Part shown: in pieces, positions 18,718 through 27,220 of the stretch
Numbering within the stretch: position 1 is the stretch's first letter
How the letters are laid out: each line of letters opens with the position of its first letter
Assembly (NCBI RefSeq): GCF_035599575.1
Contig: NZ_CP141179.1
Span: 496,001-560,000, forward strand
Length of the DNA: 64,000 bases
Source: Roseovarius sp. Pro17
Lineage (GTDB): Bacteria > Pseudomonadota > Alphaproteobacteria > Rhodobacterales > Rhodobacteraceae
Direction: 5' to 3'
Made by a program: the position numbers and the translations under genes
Notes under the pieces: model-generated
Told to the model about the DNA's origin: nothing
Database searches by the model: none
The model's input: the letters and a program-made list of their open reading frames with translations, nothing else

Positions 18718-19389
18718 TTGCGCGCGAGGCTATCCGTAATCGTGCCGACGCGCGATGCCGCAGTTCGGTTGCCGGTGCTGTTGTCCGGCCTGATGGAGGG
18801 CGTCGAGTCGGGCCTCATCCGCGAGTTGATCGTTTCGGATGGGGGATCGGGCGACGCCACCGCGCGCATTGCCGAAGAGGCCGGCGCGCTCTGGTGCGAG
18901 GGGCCGCCATCGCGCGGCGGGCAACTGCGACGTGGGGCGGAGTTGGCGGGTGGTGAGTGGCTGCTGTTTCTCCATGCCGACACTGGCTTGCCGGTTGGCT
19001 GGTCCGGGGCGGTTCTGACACAGATGAGCGATGGGCGGCCGGGGTATTTCCGCCTTGCCTTTGACGCGCGGGGGCTGGCGCCGTGGCTGGTTGCAGGTTG
19101 GGCCAATCTGCGCTCGCGCCTGTTTCATTTGCCCTACGGCGATCAAGGCCTGCTGATTTCGCGCATCGATTATGATGCCGTCGGTGGCTACCTCGATATC
19201 CCGTTGATGGAGGATGTCGCCATGGCGCGCCGTCTGGGCGCGCGCCTCAGCGTGATGCCGCTGACTGTGCTCACCAGCGCAACGCGGTATCGCCGGGAAG
19301 GCTGGCTGCGGCGCGGCGCGCGCAACCTGAGCCTGTTACTGCGCTACCTTGCGGGTGCCGACCCCGAGGATCTGCGCCGCCGGTACTGA
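18718..19389 (+). CDS. Family 2 glycosyltransferase (TIGR04283-like)
   Basis: 223 residues. The GT-A nucleotide-binding region SVIVPTRDAAVRLP (6-19), the DGGSGD motif (about 41-46) and a DXD-like LHADTG (about 84-89) are visible. The GDQGLLISR and LMEDVAMARRL stretches are characteristic of the small GT2 group found with arsenosugar genes, but none of those genes lie nearby, so the acceptor is unknown. It starts with TTG at 18718, preceded by a GGGGGG run; no ATG is available upstream in frame. Cytoplasmic. Confidence 0.82.
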   Translation: MRARLSVIVPTRDAAVRLPVLLSGLMEGVESGLIRELIVSDGGSGDATARIAEEAGALWCEGPPSRGGQLRRGAELAGGEWLLFLHADTGLPVGWSGAVLTQMSDGRPGYFRLAFDARGLAPWLVAGWANLRSRLFHLPYGDQGLLISRIDYDAVGGYLDIPLMEDVAMARRLGARLSVMPLTVLTSATRYRREGWLRRGARNLSLLLRYLAGADPEDLRRRY

Positions 19390-19443
19390 ACGGACACCGC
19401 GAAAATTCGCAGAATTTTCTGGCAGGGAATTTTCTGGCCCCGC

Positions 19444-19472
19444 TTGCCTCTGCCTGCGGGCCGCGCTAATCA
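19444..19472 (+). promoter_or_regulatory. Possible sigma70 promoter of tRNA-Gly
   Basis: TTGCCT (19444-19449), a 17-base spacer and TAATCA (19467-19472) lie 12 bases before the mature tRNA 5' end. The spacing is right, and the match to TTGACA/TATAAT is moderate. Confidence 0.35.
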
Positions 19473-19484
19473 GAACTGGCCCAA

Positions 19485-19558
<74 letters not shown>

Positions 19559-19568
19559 GCAATCCCCA

Positions 19569-20879
19569 TTACCGCGATTTCAGGTTTTCGGACCAGTCCA
19601 CGGCAGTGCGATACCACAGGTTCGCCGCGTGCAGAAAATGGGGCCGCGTGCCGGGTTGCATCCAGTGGCGGGTAAGTTGCGTCGCGGAATATCCCGTCTC
19701 GCCGCGCGGATCGTTCATCGCGCGGTAGGCCGCTTTGGCACCCAGATAGGGCGCCATCACGGTGCCCGACCCCGAATAGCCCATCGCATAATGCAGGCCG
19801 CGATCCGCGCCAACATGCGGCATATGGGTAAAGCTATAGCCGGTGTTGCCGCTCCATACGTGGCTCAGTTTCGTTTCCTTGAGGTCAGGCCAGACATCGC
19901 ACATCGTAGCGTGCAAGCGTTTTGCTGCGGTCTGCATGTCGACATTCACCATCGACGCGCGCCCGCCATAAAGGATGCGGCTACCATCGGGCGAGATGCG
20001 GAAATAGCTGTGGCGCGCGCGGGTTTCCACCATCATGCGACGGCCCGGTGCGAGATGGCCGATAAGGTTCGCTGCCAACGGCTCGGTCGCGATGAGGTAG
20101 CTGGGCAGCGCAAAGATGCGGCGCGCGTGCCAGACGAAAGGCTTGGCGGTGTAGCCGTTCGTGGCCAGCAGGACCTTGTCGGCCTTGATGCGGCCTTTAG
20201 GCGTGGTCGCAGCAAAGGTCGCTCCGGTCCGCTCGAGTTGCGTCACTGGGCAATGCGCGATGATGGGAATGCCGCGCGCGAGGGCGGCGCGCATCAGGCC
20301 CTGATGAAATTTCGCAGGCTGGATGGCGCAATGCTCGTCAAAGACCAGGCCACCGAAATAGCGCCGCGTCTCGATTTCTTGGTTTAGGGCCTCACGCGGA
20401 ACGACATGCGCCTTTACGCTGCTTTTTTCAGCCAGCGTTTGCGCGAGGGCCTTCTGGTCTTCAAAGTGTTTCGCGGTCCAGGCCAGCTGGATGCGACCGG
20501 TTTGCTGAAGATCGCAGTCGATGCCTTCTCGGTCGATCAACGCGCGCGCCCAATCCAGCGCGCCGCCGGCTTCGGCAAAGAGTGCGTCGGCGGTCTGCGC
20601 GCCAAACCGCTGTGCCAGCGCGTCCCAGCCAAGGCGCGGATGCGCGCCGAACATGCCGCCGTTGCGGGTGGAGGCACCTTTGCCGGGGTCTGCGGCATCG
20701 ACGATTGCCACGGACGCGCCGCACTCATGAGCGGCCAGCGCGGCCGAGAGGCCGGTATAACCCGCGCCAACGACCAGCAGATCGCAGCGCGCGGGCAGTG
20801 CGCCCTCAGGCGTGACCCAATCGATGCCATCCCACCAATAGGGCTGGCCGGGGGCTGCGTCGTCGGTCCAGAGAGTCAT
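19569..20879 (-). CDS. FAD-dependent amine oxidoreductase (PuuB/OrdL-like DAO family)
   Basis: 436 residues of the D-amino-acid-oxidase fold. The dinucleotide motif LLVVGAGYTGLSAA lies at about 34-47, and GASTRNGGMFG (about 69-79) matches the gamma-glutamylputrescine oxidase group. The C-terminal YAMGYSGSGTVMAPYLG closes the FAD site. A likely reaction is oxidative deamination of a secondary or gamma-glutamyl amine to aldehyde and H2O2; the actual substrate is unknown. It lies 140 bp downstream of soxG, behind a terminator, so it is probably a separate unit despite the related chemistry. Confidence 0.85.
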   Translation of the reverse strand: MTLWTDDAAPGQPYWWDGIDWVTPEGALPARCDLLVVGAGYTGLSAALAAHECGASVAIVDAADPGKGASTRNGGMFGAHPRLGWDALAQRFGAQTADALFAEAGGALDWARALIDREGIDCDLQQTGRIQLAWTAKHFEDQKALAQTLAEKSSVKAHVVPREALNQEIETRRYFGGLVFDEHCAIQPAKFHQGLMRAALARGIPIIAHCPVTQLERTGATFAATTPKGRIKADKVLLATNGYTAKPFVWHARRIFALPSYLIATEPLAANLIGHLAPGRRMMVETRARHSYFRISPDGSRILYGGRASMVNVDMQTAAKRLHATMCDVWPDLKETKLSHVWSGNTGYSFTHMPHVGADRGLHYAMGYSGSGTVMAPYLGAKAAYRAMNDPRGETGYSATQLTRHWMQPGTRPHFLHAANLWYRTAVDWSENLKSR

Positions 20880-20966
20880 GACCTATCCTCGGTTATGCTT
20901 CGCTGCCGACGCTGGCCGCATTCCCAACCGGAATCAAGGCGCAGCGGAGGGGCACGCCTACAATGC

Positions 20967-20994
20967 AAAAAAGGCCCGACATAAGCCGGACCTT
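20967..20994 (-). terminator. Intrinsic terminator of the sox operon
   Basis: On the minus strand AAGGTCCGGC pairs with GTCGGGCCTT (10 bp, two G-U pairs) around TTAT, followed by a run of T. It starts 25 bases after the soxG stop. Confidence 0.75.
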
Positions 20995-21019
20995 TCAATG
21001 CTAGACGATACTGGCCGCC

Positions 21020-21589
21020 TCAGCTTACATTCTTTGCCGACAACTCGACCGCGTGCAGGAATGACTTGGCCGAGGAACTTGCCGAGAGCAGCAGATACGT
21101 ATCGTCGCCAGTGCGCGCGATGATTGCGCCCATATGCTCCATCACCGTGCGGGCAATGGCATTTACCGCGAACGCATCAGGGTGCAGGTCAACCGGGCAA
21201 ATCCGCTCAAGCGCGCGGCGTGCGCCGGGGCCGGATATTTCCAACGCGCACCATGCGTCGGTCTGGTCGGTCGTGTAGGCCGCGCCCTTCAGTTTTTTGG
21301 CGATCTGCGGCTCGGCGTCGGGCGTCGGGCTGGGGAACAGCACAAAGGCCTGATCGACGCCCAGGCGCATGATCGCGCTGGATTTATCTTTGGCGACAAC
21401 GGACATGCCGACCTCGGGCAATGCGACGCCAAAGGCGGTCTTGATCGCCTTTTTGGCCGCATCCTCGCCGCCCAGCGGCAGGGCGATGGACACGATGGCC
21501 AGATCCTTTGGCGCGCTCAGCTGGATATCGCCAAAGCTCTGGTCATAGCCTGCCAGCGGCGGCGCGGAGGTGAGGGTGAAATCAGGCAC
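21020..21589 (-). CDS. soxG: Sarcosine oxidase gamma subunit
   Basis: 189 residues of the SoxG family, one of four subunits of heterotetrameric sarcosine oxidase. The fold is GcvT-like; visible blocks are LKDLAIVSI-type (PKDLAIVSIAL), WCALEISGPGARRALERICPVD and TVMEHMGAIIARTGDDTYLLL. The open frame extends 43 codons further, but there it only shadows soxA. The GTG at 21589 (VPDFTLTS) gives an eight-base overlap with the soxA end and the normal length. It is the last gene of soxBDAG. Confidence 0.88.
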   Translation of the reverse strand: MPDFTLTSAPPLAGYDQSFGDIQLSAPKDLAIVSIALPLGGEDAAKKAIKTAFGVALPEVGMSVVAKDKSSAIMRLGVDQAFVLFPSPTPDAEPQIAKKLKGAAYTTDQTDAWCALEISGPGARRALERICPVDLHPDAFAVNAIARTVMEHMGAIIARTGDDTYLLLSASSSAKSFLHAVELSAKNVS

Positions 21590-24530
21590 GCAGGCGCTCT
21601 CCTTCGGGGTCGATGAAGTGGGCCGAGACGATCTCGACGTCCATTTCGGTATCGTGGACGGGGCTGACGGCGCGCACAATCTCGCCCATGCGCTTGTCGC
21701 CGGATTTGATGAATCCAAGGCCTATGGAATGCTCAAGGCTGGGGGAATACGCCACCGACGTCATCCAGCCTTGATCGTTCGCCATAGTCGCCTCATCGCC
21801 CTTGTTGATGAAATGCGATCCGGCGATCAGTTTCTGACTGCGATCCACCGGGCGGAAGCCGACCATTTTCTCTGCATCCTCGCGGTTCATCTCAGGGCGC
21901 TCGGACAGCGTCTTGCCGATGCAGTCCTTTTTCGAGCTGACCATGCGGCCCATGCCGAGGTTATGCGCAGTAATGCGCCCGTCCAGTTCGTTGCCGGCTG
22001 CGTGGCCCTTTTCGATCCGCATGACACCCAGGGCCTCAAGGCCATAGGGCGCGGCGCCGAATTCCTCGCCTGCCTTGACCAGCGCCTCGATCATCGAGTT
22101 GCCATAGCGCGCCGGCACGGCGATCTCGTAGGCCAGTTCGCCCGAAAACGAGATGCGGAAGAGGCGCGCAGGTGTGCCGCCACAAACGGTGATTTCACCG
22201 CAAGCCATGAAGGGAAAGCCCTCGTTGGACATGTCCTGCGTGTCATCCACGATCTTGCTGAGCAGCTTGCGCGCGTTCGGACCGGCGACGGCGAATTGCG
22301 CCCACGCATCGGTGGTCGAGATCAGATGCACGTCCATATCGGGCCAGAGGCATTGGCGCGCGAATTCCATCCGGCGGAACACCAGCACCGCGTTGGCGGT
22401 GGTGGTGGTCATCACGAAATGGTTTTCGCCCATCCGCGCGGTGGTGCCGTCCTCATAGCAGATGCCATCCTCGCGCAACATGATGCCATAACGGACCCGG
22501 CCTACTGCCAGTTTGGCAAAGCCGTTAGCGTAGATCTTGTTCAGGAATTCGGCGGCGTCCTTGCCCTGAACGTCGATCTTGCCCAGCGTGGTGACGTCGC
22601 AGATGCCAACGGAATTGCGGGTGTTCAGCACCTCGCGGTCGACCGAATCGCGCCAGCCCGCCTCGTTGCCTTTGACGAACCACTGCGCGCGCAGCCAGTT
22701 GCCGACCTCGATAAAGGTCGCGCCATGTGCCTTGGCCCATTCGTGGCTGGGCGTCAGGCGATAGGGGCGGAAATCCTGCCCACGCGCCCGGCCTGCCAAT
22801 GCGCCAATCGGGATCGGCGTATAGGGCGGGCGAAAGATGGTCGTGCCGGTTTCGGGGATCGTCTTGCCGGTGCATTCGGCCATGATCGCCAGCGCCGCGA
22901 TATTCGACGTCTTGCCCTGATCGGTTGCCATGCCGGTGGTCGTGTAGCGTTTCAGATGCTCGACCGAGCGGAACCCCTCAAGATGCGATTGCTTGACGTC
23001 CTTGACGGTAACGTCGTTCTGAAGGTCCACCCATGCGCGTTTCTTGCCCGAAGGGAAGTGCCACTTGGGCGCGCCTTCATAGGCTTCATCCTCGGCCTTG
23101 GGGCCGGCCTTGCGCGAGGGGGTGAAACCCAGATCCTTGATCTGCGCATTGGCGGCCTTGCGGCCCTCATCCAGCGCGGCGGCCAGCGTCAGTTGACCGT
23201 TGGCGGCACCGGCGACGACCATGCTCTGGGGCAGATCCTTGCCCGGTACAAAGGCCGAGATATCGTCGCGCCAGACGGGGCGCCCACGCTGGTGGCAGGT
23301 CAGGTGAACGTTGGGGTTCCAGCCGCCCGAAACGGCGAGGCAATCGACGTCGATCATCTGCCCGTCGGTCAGCGTTATACTCTTTAGCGCCTTGCGGCCT
23401 GCGGTATCGACCACGCCCGCACCGCGCACATGACGCGCGCCCGGAACGTCGCAGAACGCGGGCGCGTCCCGCGTGTCGATCACAGCGCGGACCTCGACGC
23501 CCTTGGCGGCTAGATCGGCGGCAGTGCGCCAGCCGTCATCGTTGTTCGTCAGAACCGCAACGCGCTGCCCCGGCGTCACGCCGTAGCGGTTGACATAGGT
23601 GCGCACTGCGCCTGCCAGCATCACACCGGGGCGGTCGTTGTTGCCAAACGCGATGGGCCGCTCGGTCGCGCCAGCGGCGAGAACCGCGCGCTTGGAATAG
23701 ATGCGCCACAGCACCTGACGCGGCTTGCCGCCTGCGCCGGGCAGGTGGTCGGTGTACCGCTCGAGCGCGCCGTAGATGCCGTGATCGTAGGCTCCATAGA
23801 CAGACGTGCGCGTCATCAGGCGCACATTGTCCATCGAGGCGAGTTCCGCCACAGCTTGGGTGGCCCAGTCGGAGCCAGCCATGCCATCTATTTCCAGCGT
23901 CTCGGCATTGAGCCGCCCACCAAACGCAAAATCCTCATCCGCGAGGATGACACGCGCACCGCTGCGTGCACCAGAGAGGGCTGCGGCGAGGCCAGAGGGA
24001 CCGGCGCCGATGACCAGCAGATCGCAATGCAAGAAGCCCTTGTCGTAGGTGTCGGGATCTTCTTCCATCGACAGGCGGCCAAGTCCGGCAGAGGCGCGGA
24101 TCATCGGCTCGTATAGTTTTTCCCAGAACGCCTTGGGCCACATGAAGGTCTTGTAATAGAAACCCGCGCTGAGGAAGGGCGAGGCAAGGTCCGTCACGGC
24201 CATCAGGTCGAATTCAAGCGAGCCGCGATGATTCTGGCTGGTGGCGCTGAGGCCGTCGAACAGTTCGGCCACGGTGGCACGTGTGTTCGGCTCTTGAGCG
24301 GCGCCGGTGCGCAGTTGCACCAGTGCGTTCGGCTCTTCGGATCCGGCGGTAAAAATGCCGCGCGGGCGGTGATATTTGAACGAGCGTCCGACCAGCACCT
24401 GACCGTTGGCCAGAAGGGCCGAGGCAAGCGTGTCGCCCTCGTGCCCCTGCATGGATTTGCCATTGAAGGTGAAGTTCAGCGTTTTGGAGCGGTCGATGAG
24501 GCCGCCCTTGATCCGGTTAACTTGGCTCAT
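21582..24530 (-). CDS. soxA: Sarcosine oxidase alpha subunit
   Basis: 982 residues, the full SoxA size. The enzyme oxidises sarcosine to glycine and H2O2, passing the methyl group as formaldehyde or to tetrahydrofolate as 5,10-methylene-THF. Residues 1-100 are the ferredoxin-like domain (FNGKSMQGHEGDTLASALLA region), the dinucleotide site is LLVIGAGPSGLAAA (171-184), and the C-terminal 380 residues (from about RPPYTPIPIGALAG) are the GcvT-like THF-binding half. The ATG at 24530 overlaps the soxD stop (ATGA). An antisense frame of 605 codons across the gene is a shadow. Confidence 0.96.
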   Translation of the reverse strand: MSQVNRIKGGLIDRSKTLNFTFNGKSMQGHEGDTLASALLANGQVLVGRSFKYHRPRGIFTAGSEEPNALVQLRTGAAQEPNTRATVAELFDGLSATSQNHRGSLEFDLMAVTDLASPFLSAGFYYKTFMWPKAFWEKLYEPMIRASAGLGRLSMEEDPDTYDKGFLHCDLLVIGAGPSGLAAALSGARSGARVILADEDFAFGGRLNAETLEIDGMAGSDWATQAVAELASMDNVRLMTRTSVYGAYDHGIYGALERYTDHLPGAGGKPRQVLWRIYSKRAVLAAGATERPIAFGNNDRPGVMLAGAVRTYVNRYGVTPGQRVAVLTNNDDGWRTAADLAAKGVEVRAVIDTRDAPAFCDVPGARHVRGAGVVDTAGRKALKSITLTDGQMIDVDCLAVSGGWNPNVHLTCHQRGRPVWRDDISAFVPGKDLPQSMVVAGAANGQLTLAAALDEGRKAANAQIKDLGFTPSRKAGPKAEDEAYEGAPKWHFPSGKKRAWVDLQNDVTVKDVKQSHLEGFRSVEHLKRYTTTGMATDQGKTSNIAALAIMAECTGKTIPETGTTIFRPPYTPIPIGALAGRARGQDFRPYRLTPSHEWAKAHGATFIEVGNWLRAQWFVKGNEAGWRDSVDREVLNTRNSVGICDVTTLGKIDVQGKDAAEFLNKIYANGFAKLAVGRVRYGIMLREDGICYEDGTTARMGENHFVMTTTTANAVLVFRRMEFARQCLWPDMDVHLISTTDAWAQFAVAGPNARKLLSKIVDDTQDMSNEGFPFMACGEITVCGGTPARLFRISFSGELAYEIAVPARYGNSMIEALVKAGEEFGAAPYGLEALGVMRIEKGHAAGNELDGRITAHNLGMGRMVSSKKDCIGKTLSERPEMNREDAEKMVGFRPVDRSQKLIAGSHFINKGDEATMANDQGWMTSVAYSPSLEHSIGLGFIKSGDKRMGEIVRAVSPVHDTEMDVEIVSAHFIDPEGERLRA

Positions 24531-24814
24531 TTGCTGCGCCCCCGTGAGCGGGCCACGTCGCGGGCCATTTCGACATCGGTGATTTTGTGGGTGATGGTAT
24601 CGCGCGTGACGACCAGCCAACTGCGATCGCCCTGCTCATGATACCAAAGTTCTTGCATCTTGCCGGCGATGTTGTCGCGCAGATAGCCGTATTCATAGAA
24701 CGCTTCTGCGGCATCGTCAGCCTCCCAATCGGGGCGGTCAATGAGGCACGCGTCGCCCAGATAGATGAATTCGGCAGCGTCGCGCGGGCCGAGAAGGGGG
24801 TGGTCGATGATCAT
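24527..24814 (-). CDS. soxD: Sarcosine oxidase delta subunit, missing usual zinc ligands
   Basis: 95 residues with the SoxD layout (PLLGPRDAAEF at 6-16, ELWYHEQGDRSWLVVTRDT in the middle). SoxD normally binds one zinc through Cys-x-x-Cys near the N-terminus and His-x3-Cys in the WxH..GC block. Here the N-terminal pair reads His5 and Leu8, and the block is HEQGD, so only the histidine remains. The identity as SoxD rests on position between soxB and soxA plus the conserved frame. The stop overlaps the soxA start. Confidence 0.85.
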   Translation of the reverse strand: MIIDHPLLGPRDAAEFIYLGDACLIDRPDWEADDAAEAFYEYGYLRDNIAGKMQELWYHEQGDRSWLVVTRDTITHKITDVEMARDVARSRGRSK

Positions 24815-24917
24815 TTGCTCACCTCGGAGTATTGCGGGCGGCGCGCATCGCAGCGGCGCCGTGCGTTCGGTAGGGACGGGATACAGGTATTTTCACCAGG
24901 AAAAAGCATCTGTCGCC

Positions 24918-26168
24918 TCAATGCAGGTTGGGCTGATTGCCCTGACCTTTTTCGTCGATCATGTGACCGCGCTTGAACCGATCAAGGCGCATCTCAGCAG
25001 CGACAGGGTGGGGTGCATCCTTGGCGATGAGGTGTGCATAGCACCAGCCAGATGCCGGGGTCGCCTTGAACCCGCCATAGCACCAGCCGCCGTTGAAATA
25101 GAGTCCGCCGATGTCTGTCTTGTCGATATAGGGCGAGCCGTCCATCGACATGTCCATGATGCCGCCCCAGCTACGTAGCAGGCGTGCGCGTCCGATGATG
25201 GGCATGATGGCCATGCCGCCCTCGGCCACGTCCTCGACCACGGGCAGGTTGCCGCGCTGGGCGTAGGAATTATAGCCGTCCAGATCGCCGCCAAAGACGA
25301 GGCCGCCCTTGTCGGACTGGCTGACATAGAAATGGCCCGCCCCAAAGGTGATGACGCCGGGGATGACGGGTTTCAGCCCCTCGGTGACGAAGGCTTGCAG
25401 GACGTGGGACTCAATCGGCAGGCGCAATCCGGCCTGAGCAGCGACGCGGCCCGAAGAGCCTGCAACGCACATCGCGACCTTCTTGGCGCGGATCGGGCCT
25501 CGCGAGGTTTCGACTCCTTTACACACGCCGTTCTCGATCTGAAAGCCGGTGACTTCGCAGTTCTGGATGATGTCGACGCCGCGGGTGTCCGCGCCGCGTG
25601 CATAGCCCCATGCGACCGCGTCATGGCGCACCGTGCCGCCGCGCCGCTGAAACAGGCCACCCTTGATCGGGAAACGCGCGTTGTCGAAATCTAGGAACGG
25701 GAGTTCGGCGCGCAACTGCTCGGCTGTGGCGTATTCAGCGTCAGCGCCCGCGAGGAACATCGCATTGCCGCGCCGGATAAAAGCATCACGCTGGGCGTCT
25801 GAGTGCAGCAGGTTCAGGATCGAACGCTGCGAGATCATCGCGTTGTAGTTGAAGTCCTGCTCAAGATTTTCCCACAGTTTCAGCGACAGCTCGTAAAACG
25901 GCTCATTCCCCGGCAGCAGATAGTTTGAGCGGATGATCGTCGTATTGCGACCCACATTGCCGCTGCCGATCCAGCCCTTTTCAAGGACGGCGACATTGGT
26001 GATGCCGTGCTCTTTGGCGAGGTAATAGGCGGTAGCAAGGCCGTGACCGCCGCCACCGATGATGATGACATCATAGTCTGCCTTCGGCTCTGGCTCCCGC
26101 CAGACGGGCTTCCAGCCCTTGTTGCCGGTCAGACCTTCTTTGAGGATACGGAGTGCGGAGTAGCGCAT
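24918..26168 (-). CDS. soxB: Sarcosine oxidase beta subunit
   Basis: 416 residues, FAD- and covalent FMN-binding subunit with the active site for sarcosine. The FAD motif VIIIGGGGHGLATAYYLA lies at 34-51. RHDAV at 181-185 corresponds to the region that carries the histidine covalently linked to FMN in characterised enzymes. The C-terminus holds FNGGWCYGGFKATPASGW. The ATG at 26168 (MRYSALRILKEG) is the usual start; 97 upstream codons of open frame overlap the divergent regulator. It is the first gene of the operon; soxD follows after 103 bp. Confidence 0.95.
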   Translation of the reverse strand: MRYSALRILKEGLTGNKGWKPVWREPEPKADYDVIIIGGGGHGLATAYYLAKEHGITNVAVLEKGWIGSGNVGRNTTIIRSNYLLPGNEPFYELSLKLWENLEQDFNYNAMISQRSILNLLHSDAQRDAFIRRGNAMFLAGADAEYATAEQLRAELPFLDFDNARFPIKGGLFQRRGGTVRHDAVAWGYARGADTRGVDIIQNCEVTGFQIENGVCKGVETSRGPIRAKKVAMCVAGSSGRVAAQAGLRLPIESHVLQAFVTEGLKPVIPGVITFGAGHFYVSQSDKGGLVFGGDLDGYNSYAQRGNLPVVEDVAEGGMAIMPIIGRARLLRSWGGIMDMSMDGSPYIDKTDIGGLYFNGGWCYGGFKATPASGWCYAHLIAKDAPHPVAAEMRLDRFKRGHMIDEKGQGNQPNLH

Positions 26169-26177
26169 GGGAAATTC

Positions 26178-26246
26178 ATCCGATTTGTCAGGTTGCGGGC
26201 AGCATGGTGGGTTTGCAGCGTTTACACTTTCCTGAAAAGGTCGGAT
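26178..26246. promoter_or_regulatory. Mirrored leader motif between soxB and its regulator
   Basis: In this 80-bp divergent promoter gap, ATCCGA (26178-26183) with TCAGG (26188-26192) is mirrored by CCTGA (26231-26235) with TCGGAT (26241-26246). Each half lies just before one of the two start codons. It could be a paired operator for the adjacent AraC-type regulator, or a leader element on both transcripts. Confidence 0.4.
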
Positions 26247-26248
26247 AC

Positions 26249-27217
26249 ATGCCTCAAATGGACGCGCGCCCCGATCATCCCCCACCGCCGACGCGAATCG
26301 GTGTTCTGCCAATCGCGGATTTTTCCGTGATGTCCTATGCCTCCACGGTGGAGCCTTTGCGCGCGGCCAATTTTCTGGCCGGGCGCGCCCTTTATGAGGT
26401 GATCCATGTCGCCCCCGCAACCCAGCCTGTGCGCAGTTCGGGCGCGGCGGTGGTGCCACCCGATGCGCAGGTGGGCGCGGCGCTAAAGCTGGATATGCTG
26501 TTCGTCATTGCCGGTGGGGATATCGGTGGGTTTCGCGATCCGGCGCTCTATCGCTGGCTGGCACGTCTGGCGCGTGAAGGGGTGCGGCTGGGCGGCGTTT
26601 CGGGCGGGCCGGTCATTCTGGCGCGCGCTGGTTTGATGGCCGGGCGGCGCATGACGCTGCATTGGGAATATGCCGAAGCGTTGGCCGAGCTGTCGCCTGA
26701 TCTGGCGATCGAACGGTCGTTATACGTGATCGACCGCGACCGCATGACCTGCGCGGGTGGCATCGCACCGCTGGACATGATGCACGCGCTGATCGCGCGC
26801 CAGCATGGGGCGCCGTTCGCGCAGCAGGTCAGCGATTGGTTCATGCACACCGATATCCGTCCCTCGGTCGGGCCGCAGCGCGCCGGGCTGGCCGAAAGGG
26901 TGGGCAGCCATACACCCGCCATTCTGGATGCCGTCGAAGTGATGGAGAGCCATATCGCCGACCCGCTGGACCTGGGACAGTTGGCGCAAGTCGCCGGGGT
27001 ATCGCCGCGCCAGTTGAACCGGCTGTTCACCGATCAGCTGGGGACGCCTGCCATGCGCTATTACCGCGCGCTGCGACTGGCCCGCGCGCAGAGCCTGCTG
27101 CGCAATTCGGCCCTGCCGCTGACGCAGATCGCACTGGCGACGGGGTTCGCCAACTCATCGCATTTCTCGCGTGTTTATTCGGCGCAGTTCGGGCACGCGC
27201 CGTCCAGCTATCGCTGA
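26249..27217 (+). CDS. GATase1-like AraC-family transcriptional regulator
   Basis: 322 residues. The N-terminal DJ-1/PfpI-like domain (about 18-185) contains the LDMLFVIAGGDIGGF and GVSGGPVILARAGLMAGRRMTLHW segments. Two AraC helix-turn-helix units follow (about 220-320), ending IALATGFANSSHFSRVYSAQFGHAPSSYR in parts. The GATase1-AraC group includes GbdR and SouR, which sense glycine betaine derivatives or sarcosine. Being divergent from soxBDAG across 80 bp makes a sarcosine-responsive activator the best inference. ATG at 26249; ATG at 26258 is an alternative. Confidence 0.88.
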   Translation: MPQMDARPDHPPPPTRIGVLPIADFSVMSYASTVEPLRAANFLAGRALYEVIHVAPATQPVRSSGAAVVPPDAQVGAALKLDMLFVIAGGDIGGFRDPALYRWLARLAREGVRLGGVSGGPVILARAGLMAGRRMTLHWEYAEALAELSPDLAIERSLYVIDRDRMTCAGGIAPLDMMHALIARQHGAPFAQQVSDWFMHTDIRPSVGPQRAGLAERVGSHTPAILDAVEVMESHIADPLDLGQLAQVAGVSPRQLNRLFTDQLGTPAMRYYRALRLARAQSLLRNSALPLTQIALATGFANSSHFSRVYSAQFGHAPSSYR

Positions 27218-27220
27218 GGC

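Noticed and set aside
21570..23387. Plus-strand frame of 605 codons opposite soxA
   Set aside because: It is antisense to a clearly conserved enzyme, has Arg/Ala/Gly-rich composition and no recognisable motif; long antisense frames are common in high-GC DNA.
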